A DNA stretch of 64,000 bases from positions 19,102,804 through 19,166,803 of the forward strand of contig NC_088204.1 of assembly GCF_037126465.1 (NCBI RefSeq). Direction: 5' to 3'. Source of the stretch: Ornithodoros turicata. Taxonomy: Eukaryota; Arthropoda; Arachnida; Ixodida; Argasidae. The translations under genes were made by a program, and so were the position numbers. Every line of letters starts with the position of its first letter. Within the stretch, counting starts at the first letter, position 1. This document shows, piece after piece, positions 12,201-23,600 of this stretch. The notes below the pieces were generated by a model. It saw only the letters and a program-made list of their open reading frames with translations. It made no database searches and was not told the DNA's origin.

Positions 12201-12330
12201 TGTTGCCCTCCAGCAAATTAATACAACAGTCACTCAAAAGGTTGAGATGCGGTGCAGACGTCTGCGATAAACGATGAGTCTTGCACTTTTATATTCAATT
12301 GGGATCCAGTGTACCTCACACGAGGGTAAC
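9250..12330. other. No gene supported
   Basis: Contains the second GAGGTGAGG repeat at 10150-10335, and a minus-strand frame at 11875-12108 with no recognised domain. A plus-strand open frame of about 60 codons at 10484-10677 has no ATG; its predicted peptide (centre ALKAVIGEVRELFG) I cannot assign. An AT-rich patch lies at 11590-11650. Confidence 0.4.
10150..10335. repeat. Degenerate GAGGTGAGG tandem repeat, copy 2
   Basis: Same irregular unit as at 8285-8470: GATTGAGGTGAGG followed by A-rich sequence and CCAG or GCAG. Confidence 0.65.
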
Positions 12331-12339
12331 ACCTATCGT

Positions 12340-12500
12340 GCACAGCGTGTACCCTCCCTTCCCAGACAACTACCAATGTCCGAGGAACGTCCAGAAATAG
12401 TCCAAATACATTTGTCCTCAGAGGATGTCCGCCGGGTGTCCGACGGACACACGAATCTGACATATTCGTAAATGATGTCCGTCAGACGTCTCTGGGAACT
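12340..12500. repeat. GGACGTCC-type degenerate repeat, block 1
   Basis: Repeated near-palindromic words such as GGATGTCCGCCGGGTGTCCG and CCGTCAGACGTC. Related blocks are at 13990-14185, 14640-14890 and 15580-15745. Confidence 0.5.
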
Positions 12501-12609
12501 TCATAAATGGACGTATGTTTGGCTGTGTCAAGGATTGTCCTAATCAGGTCCCTGGCTGGGTGTTACATGCGGAGGAGAGCGTAGCACTGCGGAAGTTTGA
12601 CTTTGAATG

Positions 12610-12840
12610 GACCTACTGAATGTCTCAAACCGAAAGCAGTAAAAAGCACAGACGTTATTGTAATGGTGAGATAATGCTCCAGGCAGTTCCTCACTTCAGT
12701 GTTTTTTGTTTTTGTTTTTTTCTGCACGTACTCGAACGCTTAATTAGGCGCTCCACCCTTATTTTGACTCAGAGGCGAGCAGGACTGCCGAATTTGCGCA
12801 AGCTCGCGAGATAAGCAATATATATAGTATCGGTTTTCTC
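12610..12840. repeat. Dispersed repeat pair, copy 1
   Basis: Aligns by eye with 15105-15330. Shared landmarks in order are TCTCARACC, GAGCAGTAARAA, TTCCTCACTT, GTTTTTGT, GACYCWSMG, GAGGCGAGCAG, CGCGAGA-like sequence and AAGCAATATATAGTAT. It is non-coding. Confidence 0.6.
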
Positions 12841-13465
12841 TTAAAGGAACTATGAAATTTCCCGAACCCCCATACTTTTTTTCGGTGGAAACTGTTCTTC
12901 CCGCAGAGAAACTAATATGCCACAAATTTTTCCGGACGAAATCGCTCCACTCTGCGAGGAGCGCGCGCTAGAAATGTCTCTTCCGCGTTCCTCCTCTCCC
13001 GCGCATATTTCCCTGCCGATGGGTGTAACTGTACGGACCGCTCTTCGGTTCCCCGTTACGTCACCGGTGTTGCACAATGGCAAGTAATGCCGCGAGCTCG
13101 CGCTGTGGCTGCCGCCACTGCCGAAATCTGCCGATCGCGCGAAAGCTGCTGTCATGGAGATTTCCACTCCCGATGAACGCATACGCGGGATCCTACGGCG
13201 CATGCTCCTGGCGGGATTCCTCGGCTCGACAACACGTCACGATGACGTGTTGCTGAGCCGGCCGTGGTCGCGTCAAGTTACCCGTTGTGTCTCCGCTCAG
13301 CAGCTCGTCACGGCGCGGCGCCAGCTGTCCTCCCTTCGCCGCTCCGTTTAAATTCGCTCCCGAGAAATCCGCTCGCGCGACGAAAGTAAAATTTCGGTTC
13401 TAGACTCAGAAAAATGTCTTCTTTCGAACGAAACGAAGAAAAAAATCGTTTCATAGTCCCTTTAA
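12841..13465. mobile_element. TTAA-bounded inverted-repeat element
   Basis: The ends are TTAAAGGAACTATGAAATTT and the inverse TTTCATAGTCCCTTTAA, with TTAA at both outer edges. The interior is GC-rich (for example 12960-13370) and has no transposase. The TTAA suggests a piggyBac-like target, but the terminal AGGGAC is not a typical piggyBac end, so the superfamily is left open. Confidence 0.6.
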
Positions 13466-13558
13466 CAAATACCCTTGCCTAGTGAGCTTTGGACTGAGTG
13501 GTCCTGGAAGATTTTATTTATTTTTCTTTTTTGAATACGACGCTCATGGTCGGTTATG

Positions 13559-13851
13559 AGGTTTATTCACTGACGTCACGTCGCCGCCATACTGTAGGCC
13601 CATCGAAGTTATGTTCCCGCATTCGTTCGCTGCCATATGCTTTTTGGATGACCATTAACGTCGAAAACATGGAAATTGCTTGGATATGCTACAAATCACA
13701 GAGCACAATAACTTTGAAACACCAAATATACGGTAAGTGCGATATGGGTGACGGCTTCGATGGGACCTACAATATGGCGGCCGATGGCAGCACATCTGCC
13801 GGATAGCGACAGTGGCAGTCTCCTACGGATGACGTCATGTGCATAAACCCT
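13559..13851. mobile_element. TIR element, GTTTATTCACTGACGTCA ends, copy 1
   Basis: The left end GGTTTATTCACTGACGTCAC matches the inverse of the right end (GATGACGTCATGTGCATAAACCC). The interior carries ATATGGCGGCCGATGG. A longer relative with the same ends lies at 43668-44750. Confidence 0.65.
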
Positions 13852-13989
13852 ATACAAGAAACAAAGAGGAGAAACAGAAAATGAAACGTGCGGTGCCCGA
13901 CATTGAAAAAGAAAAAGAGAAGGCAGAGACAACGGAAGCACCGTAAAATATGCAGTAAAGCGGTCGGGGAGGTCCTGTCTGGCATACGT

Positions 13990-14185
13990 GGCAACATCCT
14001 GGTACAGTTCTCCAAATATCGTACAGGATACCCCTGGACAAACAGTGGACATTCATGGATGCACCTCTGACTATCCTGCAGACATCTACAGTACGTCCTG
14101 TGGAGTCGTATGGATGTCCTCAGGACATCCATATATGACCAGATGATGTCCCAGAGACATATATGGCTGTCCGGTACACTGGCCC
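13990..14185. repeat. GGACGTCC-type degenerate repeat, block 2
   Basis: Contains several copies of GGATGTCC, GGACATCC and ATATATGGC-like words in alternating orientation. Confidence 0.5.
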
Positions 14186-14258
14186 GTGCACTTTTTGACG
14201 AATCGAAGACAGCTAGTCAAGAGGCGAGAGGAGGAACGCGGAGGAGAGGTGCGGAGGC

Positions 14259-14542
14259 AATAGACCTCTACCTGTTTGTAAACAAATGACGTCATAATGT
14301 TCGACAGTGCCACGAGTTTGGTATAGTTGAACTACGTTCAAAGCTAGTGGCGAACAAGGTCGCGCCTAAAAACCACGGTCTTGAGGGTATTACGATGGTC
14401 TCTGAAAGGGACGCGACCTTCGGTCCTACTTTCTTTCAGCCGAACAATTGCTCATTCGTGGAACCCAGCTTTCCCCTTCCGATCAGTTTTGGTTTCGGTC
14501 TGTCTACCAACGTCATGATGACGTTTGTCGGGTAGAGGTTTA
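14259..14542 (+). mobile_element. MITE family B, copy 3
   Basis: Full-length plus-oriented copy with ends CAATAGACCTCTACC and GGGTAGAGGTTTA. Confidence 0.85.
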
Positions 14543-14639
14543 TTTCAACCGCCCTTCAGCTCACCTCCTCTCATGCACCGACTACACACTGTCGTAGCAT
14601 ATGATACAATCCACTGGCGGGTATAACCCAAGTTCACCA

Positions 14640-14890
14640 TCGCCCAGTAAACCACGAATATCCCGAAGACGTCCAAAATGTGTCACAGACGTCCATGACG
14701 TCGGGACATCATGTGTACGTCCCATGGATATTCGTGATTGGATCCAAACTATATGTCGCAGATGTCACAACTGTAGCTACGTTCCATGGACGTCACATGG
14801 ACGTCCAGTCTGTCTCCTCAAAATATTTTAGTTGTTGGGGATATCCAATTCTGTATATCCCCTGTACGTCCCAAAGAGAATATCTTGGGT
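14640..14890. repeat. GGACGTCC-type degenerate repeat, block 3
   Basis: The densest block of this family. GACGTCC, ATATCCC and TACGTCCC words recur every 15-25 bases, giving a chain of short imperfect palindromes. Confidence 0.55.
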
Positions 14891-15104
14891 ACATCGGGAT
14901 TTGAATATTCTGAGGTGATCGCATCACGAACCAAAAACTACGTGCAAACAGGGGCTGAATGACGTTTCTCAGAAACAAAGGGCGGTCCTGTGCAAGATTT
15001 CGCTCCTTCCAGAACTGACAGTCTAATATGTCACATTGAGCACTTATTGCGAAAGAGGCAGAGATGCGAAATTCTGTGGCACTCTCAAATTTGACTTTCG
15101 ATTA

Positions 15105-15330
15105 ACCTACGTCTCAGACCAAGAGCAGTAAGAAACACAGGTGTTACCTTGTTGCAGAGTTAATATACCACGTAACTCCTCACTTGACTGTTGTTTTTGT
15201 GCATAATCGAATTATACTTAAACAGTTGACCCTCCGTTTTGTTTCGGAGGCGAGCAGTACCCTCGAATTCGCGGAAGTTCGCGCGACAAGCAATATATAG
15301 TATTTGTTTTTTCTTGGAAAGGGAATGCTA
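15105..15330. repeat. Dispersed repeat pair, copy 2
   Basis: Partner of 12610-12840, same orientation and same order of landmarks. Confidence 0.6.
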
Positions 15331-15579
15331 GTACCTTTCGAAGCTTTTTGGACTGTGAGCTTTTCCATTGCTCTGTTTGCTTTATTTAAACCGCCGCGCT
15401 CTGTGTCCGTTATGGGAAATACCAGAAACGGGCACAGAGAGGAAACAGGGAACGAAATAGTTATGTGGTAGCCACTCTCTGTAGTTACGGGTCCGTTAAT
15501 GGTGCCGACACCACCCCACCCACAACTGTCGCAAAATGTTTCAAAATATCGAAAGATCGGAAGGTGGCGCCAATATCCT

Positions 15580-15745
15580 CTGAATGTCCGAATGTCCATT
15601 AGTTGAGTTAGTGGGACGTCCCGTGGATGTGGAAAAAGTGGGACAAATGGCCATCCACTGGACGTACAAAATACGTCTAATGGCTCTGGGCGAACCTCCC
15701 TGGGATATCCAAATGCCACGCTCAGGATGTTACATGGATGTAGAT
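15580..15745. repeat. GGACGTCC-type degenerate repeat, block 4
   Basis: Contains GTGGGACGTCCCGTGGATGT, CTGGACGTAC, GGGATATCC and CATGGATGTAGATGG, matching the other blocks in style. Confidence 0.45.
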
Positions 15746-16189
15746 GGTCTACCACCTCTTTTTCTGGAGGCGGACTTTGCGGACTGTACGGGTGTTCAGA
15801 GGTTTCTATTATGATATCTGAGAATGAGCATTACGACCTATGACTAAAGAGCGCACTATTTTCACAAGCGACCTTGGAGCTCCAGTGGGCGGCCACGGCC
15901 CCCCCTTGCCCCTCGAACGCCCATGCTTCACATGTCACGGAATGCAACACAATGCATTCGCCGCTGTTAATCTTGAGACGCTTTTGCATGAAATACGTAT
16001 CTGAGCCTGAAATTCAGTGACAGCTGTCGAGGGTATAACGATATGTATTCAATAAAGTACGTCGTCTCCGTTTAATCAATGTCCCTATCAGATTCTATAT
16101 TCGACCTTAAATTAAAAGAGTGCACTATCACAACCTCCTATGGTAAGCATACTGTGTTGTATTTGACATCTATTGTAACACTCAAATTT

Positions 16190-16534
16190 ATGCAGGTAGC
16201 CATCATCCTGACAAGTCTTGGCACCAGCTATAGTCAACGCCAGTTCTTGGAACCTTTTCCTTACAGCTACCAGAGAGATCCTCGCTTAGAATTCCTGAGT
16301 GCAGCCGGGGGCAGCATTGGAAGACGAGGAAATCGTTACTACACGGATAATGATCCTTTCATCGAGTTCAGGAACTTTGAGCTAAATGAGCCATCTCAGA
16401 GGTTACGTTACACCGTCCGCACAGGCAGCGAGCCCTTGGCTCAGGATGGACCCATAGTGGCCTTCTTTGCGGCTCCAAGGCTTCCACGAAACAGACCAAA
16501 GTTTTATGTCAGGGATGTGCCTGTGTACTTCTAG
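16190..16534 (+). CDS. Small secreted protein, unknown family (last exon or whole gene)
   Basis: The frame opens at ATG 16190 and runs 114 codons to a TAG at 16532-16534. The N-terminus is hydrophobic (VAIILTSLGTSY) and is followed by polar sequence, consistent with a signal peptide cleaved before QRQ. The mature part is basic and rich in Arg, Phe, Tyr and Pro, has no Cys, and matches no family I recognise. CAG at 16193-16195 could instead be a splice acceptor, so the ATG may not be the start. In that case an upstream exon is needed; a minute candidate is ATG AAA TAC followed by GTATCT at 15988-15996, which would give the phase-compatible start MKY. AATAAA signals follow at 16871 and 17117. 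The gene converges on SPT5. I am fairly sure it codes, but unsure of the start and of any function. Confidence 0.6.
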   Translation: MQVAIILTSLGTSYSQRQFLEPFPYSYQRDPRLEFLSAAGGSIGRRGNRYYTDNDPFIEFRNFELNEPSQRLRYTVRTGSEPLAQDGPIVAFFAAPRLPRNRPKFYVRDVPVYF

Positions 16535-16870
16535 AGTCTCCTGTTTTTGGGGTTAAAACCCGTGGTTACCCCCAATTCATCACTTCGAGTAAAACCTGAA
16601 AAGCCCCCAAAACAAACTTGCCAAAATGCGAATGAAGCCACCAATAAGGACGCTGGCAAAAGCTAACTACAGCACATTCAGCAGAGCAATTCGCATCTCA
16701 TTCAGTTAAATTAAATTCAACTTTATTTCCATTATGCTAGAAAAAATAGCATAACAGACGAGCAGTGGCCATACCTAAAATGAGAGACGATCTTTGTTTT
16801 TTTAATTTCCCACACGAAAATCTGGTTTTTGTCCTGATAATTTTCGATTTTGTTGTTTTGCAGATGCTGA

Positions 16871-16876
16871 AATAAA
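16871..16876 (+). promoter_or_regulatory. Poly(A) signal for the small secreted gene
   Basis: AATAAA lies about 337 bases after the stop at 16534. A second AATAAA on the same strand is at 17117-17122. Confidence 0.5.
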
Positions 16877-17376
16877 ACATGATTTCTGCCCCGATTCAAC
16901 AAAACCCGAAAACACGAGAATCTACCTATGTATTTCTGAACAGCACTAAGTAATGCTGAGAGTGCATAAGATCCAGGTGCTTTCCCACGGCATTGTATGC
17001 TCCAGTGCTTGTACGTTCCACTCCAATACTGTCTGCGAAAACATTGAAACCATGCCTGTACTTCCTATGATGGCTACACCTCTTGCACTACAACATGCAC
17101 ATACGGCGAGAAAGTGAATAAACAAAAGAGGTGAAACTTCAGTTGTTTGACTTCGTGCTGATGGGAAAGCCGCGATACCGACCTAACTTGTTGGACTACA
17201 GCCACGGGTGGCTTGTCCCGAGGTGTAATGTTTTCGAGAAGGGACTGCAGATGCGGCGAGCACCGTCACTTTTGATCCACTGTTGGGGAATGCTAAGGGT
17301 TTCCCGATGCCCATTACTTTTGCGGGCACCACGGCGTACAGTATCTTGTTAAGCAGCGAAATGCAGCATTTGTACA

Positions 17377-17382
17377 TTTATT
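17377..17382 (-). promoter_or_regulatory. Poly(A) signal for SPT5
   Basis: AATAAA on the minus strand (TTTATT on plus), about 235 bases past the SPT5 stop at 17617-17619. This predicts a short 3' UTR that does not overlap the convergent gene's first poly(A) signal. Confidence 0.6.
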
Positions 17383-17616
17383 ATTGGCTGTTACTCCCCC
17401 TCATACAACAGTTCCCTCCTGTCGCCTTGGAAACAAAGGCCCTTAACTATTTCATGCCACTGTCTTTGTCAACAAAACACAAATGGCACAATAGTTAGAG
17501 CACCAAAAATTCGCAAAGCACCCCACCCAAATAATGCATGTTTGCATCACACACAAGATGTTAAACGCAGAATGAGTAACTCAGCAGTCTGGTGTGGGCC
17601 ATACACAGATCGGGGT

Positions 17617-20600
17617 CTATCCATCGTGCATCTTGCAAAGGTAGCGCAACTGGTGCATGGTGATCTTGCCGTTACTCATTTTTACCACACCCTCAGGGTG
17701 GTCGATGCTGAGCAGCTCTCCCATCTCTTCCCGTTCCTCTCCCAATATCACTTTCACCTGTAATCACACGACCACAAGACACACGTCACACCGTTATTAC
17801 CACATGAGAATGTAGTACCGCTTAACATACCTTATCGCCAGCACTAGGCAACACAGGTTCTAAATGTTCGCTTAGAATGTTCATCACTCGGTCTTCTTTT
17901 GGCAAGAATATCGAACACATCCCTCCCTGAAACAAAAATGCTTCGAGTTTAATGCAACTGGACATTAACGAGCCTTCTATGGAATGTGAATTGCAGAGGA
18001 TGAGTCAACAATTAATGGAGCATGGAAGAACTCAAAAAAACAAAAATGCCACGAGGAGCAGAAATTTGGGACACAAGTCCTGCAATAAATTTCCGCAGAA
18101 ATGTATGAGTGCAGTGCACTATCGACGCACTGTTCAGAAAAGCCTGTTCCCACTGGAGCCGGTCTGCGACATCATCGCATCCACCCAATAGTGGGGTGCA
18201 CACCTTCTTGTTTCTTTCTTTTTGCAGTTGTATTTGGCACTGCCCGTGTCTGATACAGAGCAGTCCACTGGCAGCCTATACCCCACGCTGTAGCAGACAG
18301 TTCTCGACAGCCAACAAAAGTGCTAGGATGAGTTGACGTCACAGCACTTGAGAAGGAGTTGGGACAGTTTGCCGCTGCTGTGCGCATTCCTATATAAACC
18401 AATTTTCTCGGGGAATGCACGCTTCCTGAACAAAATGTTTTAATGTGACAGTTCCTGAGGGTAGTTACGTTCATATCTTGCGGTAAAATGCACGTTTGAG
18501 GTGCTTCCATGCTCCTAACACTTATGCCTTCTTCCTGGGGAAATCTTAAAATCCTAGGGAATGCTGAAAGCCCCTTACAGAAATTCCACGAATGACTCCC
18601 GTTTGACCAATGAGTCCACCGTCCTCGTGAGTTGGCTTAATGCGCACTTCCAGGTCTGTGGTTTGCCATTCCATTGAGACTTGTTCCATTCCTAAATGCA
18701 ATGTGAGGCACATGAAGCAATGAGCAAAGAAACACTGTTCGGTTTAAATGCACGACAAAAGAGAGAGAGAGACACACAAGAGTGGACCGTACCAGCTCCT
18801 GGAGTTTGTGGATTATATGGCGACGGTGCTCCGGGAGTCATCGGGCTGTATCCACCATAGCCAGATGGAGAGGGAGTGCTTCCTTGGAATCCCGCAGGGC
18901 TGGGAGTAGCCAGGTATCCCGTAGGGCTTGGGGATGCTGCAAAATAAAATAATAAGTGGCACATAAATAAAATCGGAAAAGGGAAAAACTGACAGTGAAG
19001 ATGGTACAGAAACAGACTTTTTTCGGACGCCAATTAACTCGAAGTCGTAAACCACAAGGAAATTTGAGATAAGCGGGGTTTCGAGATACCATGTGAAATT
19101 CTAAAATTTTCGATGTAACAGTCATAAATTGTAAGAGTTACACGTTTCTATAAACTTACTTTTACGGCGGAACCACAATTACACAAAACTACCACTTAAA
19201 CACGAGAAGAAAAAAAAAAAGAGAAAAAACCACTTGGCGTCGAAAAACGTTGTGATGGATCCTTGGCGTTGAAAACTTTCGTTCCAGTGTCAACGTTTTG
19301 CACTGCCTTGACTGTGCTAGCTTTGTAATGATTCGGGCACTCACGCTGTCAGAAGGTTCCCAAAACCAGATAACGAAATGTAATGGCAATTGACACTCGC
19401 TTACATGGCACCGTGAGCAAAAACAAAAGTAACGAAAGCACAGAAGGAAATGATGAACATGTGACACTCGCGAGAGAACTGCCTTCCCGGCCATCCCCCT
19501 CTCCCTGCAGAATGAGAAGGTGGGGCAACCGAACTCAGCTCCGCTGCGCATCTGATAGAACGGTAGAAAATAACTGCGGCGAATGCTGGAAGCAGTGTTG
19601 CCGTGCGATAATTACTCACATTTTCAAAATTTTTGCTGACAAGATTTCGAGATATCCAAGTTCAAGTTAACGAGAGTTTACTGTACTTCGGACTCCCAAG
19701 GGGAACGGTGACCTTCGCCGTAGGATTAATACATTTTGCGGCTGTTTTTCCAGACAGAACAAAATCCGAAGACATGATTTTCTGGAACAAAACGCTTGCG
19801 GAGAAGCACCAACACCACTATTTTCGGAAACTTCGAAACTGCCATTTTTGGTTGTTTACTTGGATTGGATTTGTAATTGGAATCCTAGGTGAAGCTGCTC
19901 GAAAAACTTTTGAAGAATGCCCGAATCGTAGCTCTACGTGACGGCACAGCGGCGACGCAGCTTTCGGCACCTACACTTTCGGGAGTTGGGACGCTCTCCA
20001 GAGTCAGTTTATGCACGCTGTCGCTGTTCGTCAGCTTTCGACGCTAGGGGCACATCTGTTTGGTAAACTGTGCAGCCGGAAAGTGAGTCAGACGCTGCAG
20101 ACGATCGCCCTGACCGTCCACAACCGTTGACCGCAGGCATGGTGAATGTGTTGTCGCTATTGTCAAATATGTGCGACAAACCTACGATGCTCACGCAAAT
20201 GCAAACGGATCTCATGACAGGCAGGCGCCAGACGCCGCAGGGTACAATTATAGACCTCGATCTCTGGTGCAGGTGTAGTGAAATAATGTTGAATGTAGTG
20301 TTCGTCGGGTTTTTTGGACTGCTGTATTATCCAGACTTTTTTTCCAGTCACCGTCAAGCCCAGAAAGTCAGTCAGCCACTGTAGTATCAGTGCTAGTCAG
20401 TTCTGCCACACAAAATTTGCATGTAGGTGTATCAGCCTCAACGGCAGGGACATAGGACAGCAGTTGTGTTCCATGTGCCCTTTGTCCGTATTGTTGAGCT
20501 GCTTCAACTTCATGCATGTGTACGAACCACGTATTGATCCATAAAAATTTCTTACGCTGGTAAGTAGTGGGTGATGGGCTGGCTTGGTAAGGTGAATAGC

Positions 20601-23600
20601 TGTGATCTGAACTGTACATGCCAGGTGTCTGCGGTGTGTAAGGGCCCTGCGGTGTCTCTGGCTGGTAACCAGGAGTTGCAGGGTTGTAGGATGGTGATGG
20701 TGAGGATTCCTCGAAGTGGTAATCGTCAAGCTCGGGCCTAAAATGCAAGATTGCATTGACATTTCATGTGGGTCACACCCCATCAAACAAGCTATTGGAC
20801 GGACCTTGCAGGCGTGCTGGCAGTGGTCGGATCCCAGGCACTGCCGTGCAGAGGCGTTCTGCTTCCTTCATGTAGAGGTGTCTGGCTACCCAGATGAGGA
20901 GTGCGGCCTCCTGCATCGATGTGCCAAAAGTTGTAAAATTGTAACGTAGTTGCAGCCAAAGTGCGATGTTGTAACATCAAATCCACGGTACTCGCCTTCG
21001 TAAAGTGGTGTTTGTGACCCGTGCATTGGCGTGCGTGAGCCACTGGAGTACATGGGGGTCTGACTTCCACTGCCATACATGGGTGTGCGGTTGTAGGACG
21101 ACACGTTCCCACCCTTGCTGGCACTCCTGCACAAATGCGGGCCATGAAGTTGACATGTAAAAGGAGCTAAGGTATGGTGCTGATGGTCCGGAGAAAGTCA
21201 ACATACCCCACCACTGAGATACGAGTCCTGTCCACGGAGATGGTCTGACACTTTGTGTGCAGCTCTACCCTGGCAGTCGATTCTGTGGCATCCTTAACGA
21301 TGCCAATGTGTCCTGCAGGATAAAATTATCTGACAATATACTGCTGCCTCATTACATTTACATTTAGCAAGCAATACCTTTGTAAGGTCCCTGAGTGATT
21401 TTAATTGTCTGGCCAATGAGCTCACTGTCTCTCCTTCCTCGACCACGACCACCTCCAAAGCCACCACCACCTCCTCCTCCTCCTCCTCTGTGTCCACCCC
21501 CTCCACCACCCCCAGATGGATGCATGGGGCTGGAAACACGAGGAGAGTTGGGGGTGTACCCTCCCATGGATGGGCCAGTTGTTTGCTGCACGAAATAACA
21601 CTAGGTTATCCCAAATCGCTATGCAGCCTGGTACCTGCAGTGACTTCAGCTCTTAGCTTCATGATATTTGAAAGACCCTTAAGCAGGGAACGGTAACAGA
21701 AACAGAAACACATACCCCGGTCCTCCATTAACAGAAACAGATGGAAACGAAAATGATTGTCCAGTACTGATAAGGGTGCTTGCCAGCTTTTACATGGTGA
21801 AAAAATGGAACCCGAGAAAGGGACAGAGGAGGGACGACACGACACGTTCTCGAACACAGCAAACCCTTTAATGACAGAATCACCTACGTACCCAACAACT
21901 GGTTTGGCTCGGCCACCTGTTTCTCAGAAAGAAAAATTGCCGCGTGTTTGTATCCCGTACTATCATTCCGTATCACACAAAATTTTGGCTGCCGCACATA
22001 GATTTAACATTCAGGTTGTTTTCTCAAATGTGTGTCGTCTCTCAAAGCTTGCCCCTTTCCTCTCACAGAACTCCGGCTGTGGTACTTCTCACAAAAATGC
22101 TTTCGTGACCTGTGCAAAAAATGTGGTGTATTGTATACCGCTAGGTTGTGGGTTTTGCTATGTAGGTCAGACTGGATGGTGTCTAAACACTCGGCTCAGC
22201 GAACACAAGAGAAATGCGGAGTCGTTGTCTGGGAATTCCGAACTTGTCGCCCATCTTAGGCTTTGTAACAATTGTTCCCCGGCCTTCGACGAGACAAGTG
22301 ACCTAGATTCTGTTTGGGACCCTGTGGCCAGACTGTTAAAGGAGTACAAAGAGATTGTCACGAGGGGAAATTGTGTAAGTGTGGCGTTGGTTGCTCCCTC
22401 GCCACCAATTCGGAAGTTGTTGGATACGTAGGTAATTCTGTCATTAAAGGGTTTGCTGTGTTCGAGAACGTGTCGTGTCGTCCCTCCTCTGTCCCTTTCT
22501 CGGGTTCCATTTTTTCGTCCAGTACTGAATTCAGGTAATGGCTATTCTTGTTGTGCGATGACATGTGTGACTTTTCATTTTATATTTGTATTTTGATGAC
22601 TCCATTCCCTGTAAGATATGCTCAGAATTCTGCATGAGAGCATGGAAGTTGTAATATTGGATGTCGAGGGTGCATCCGTTGCTTACTCGTCCCAGTATTC
22701 ATAACTCATGACGTCAACGCATGCGACCTACACAACAGACTCCATGACATAGCACGAGGATGCAAGCCTACGATTTTTTTTTTCTTAATTTCACCATGGC
22801 TGTTGCGTTATTGTTTACTAGTGAGATGATGCAACGTTGGATGGAGGTTTGGTCACGCCCATCTGGAGTTGCAGGACCCTGAGTTTGAGCACGACACTCC
22901 ATGGGATGAAGACATGTTTCTAGGGACTTGTTCTAAATCCTGCAAGCTGTGCACATCCCACCGACATGAAATTATTTGTGTAGTGTGTACGTGTGACATC
23001 GAAGCGGAACCTGGGTATAACAGGGTGCTGACAGAGCTGAACGTGCTGTCCTCCCGCAGCTCTGTAACGGCGGCTCAATTACTGGTAACAATAATGGAAA
23101 CGTAACGGAAACAAAACTGAAAGGCTGGTATCAGGGATGGATAACAGAAAGGAAAATGGAAACGGTAACGAAAACATGTCCGTTACCCTTCCCCGCTCTT
23201 AAGGCCTTCTGCAGCAGATCAGCAAGGCGACCATAGGATGAGAAGCACTGTACAATACAGTTGAACCTCTCAATAACGAACGTCCGTTTAACGAAATCCT
23301 CCGTTTAACGAAAAATTTCCGTTGCACGGGCGTGTCCCCATAGACGCCAATGTATTTTTGAGCTCGATTTAACGAAATACGTTCGTTTGGTCACCTCTAT
23401 TTAACGAAGTCCCCGGGCTCTCCTGCGCGTGTCTTTACCCCTTAACCACAAAGAAAAGGAGGAGAAACTTTCCTTCTCCGTTGGTTTTACGCGAGTTTTC
23501 GTTGGTTACTTCGGTTGTCACGTGCTGGGGGCGCGAACGTGCCAACGTGTGCTTCGCCTCTGCCGGTAATCGGTGCGCCGATGCTGTGCGCCGCGCCGGT

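Noticed and set aside
21395..21598. Plus-strand Pro-rich frame
   Set aside because: Shadow of the Gly-rich coding repeat in SPT5 exon 16 on the minus strand.
22032..22259. Second frame overlapping the Penelope-like frame
   Set aside because: Shadow frame; the GIY-YIG signature lies in the longer one.
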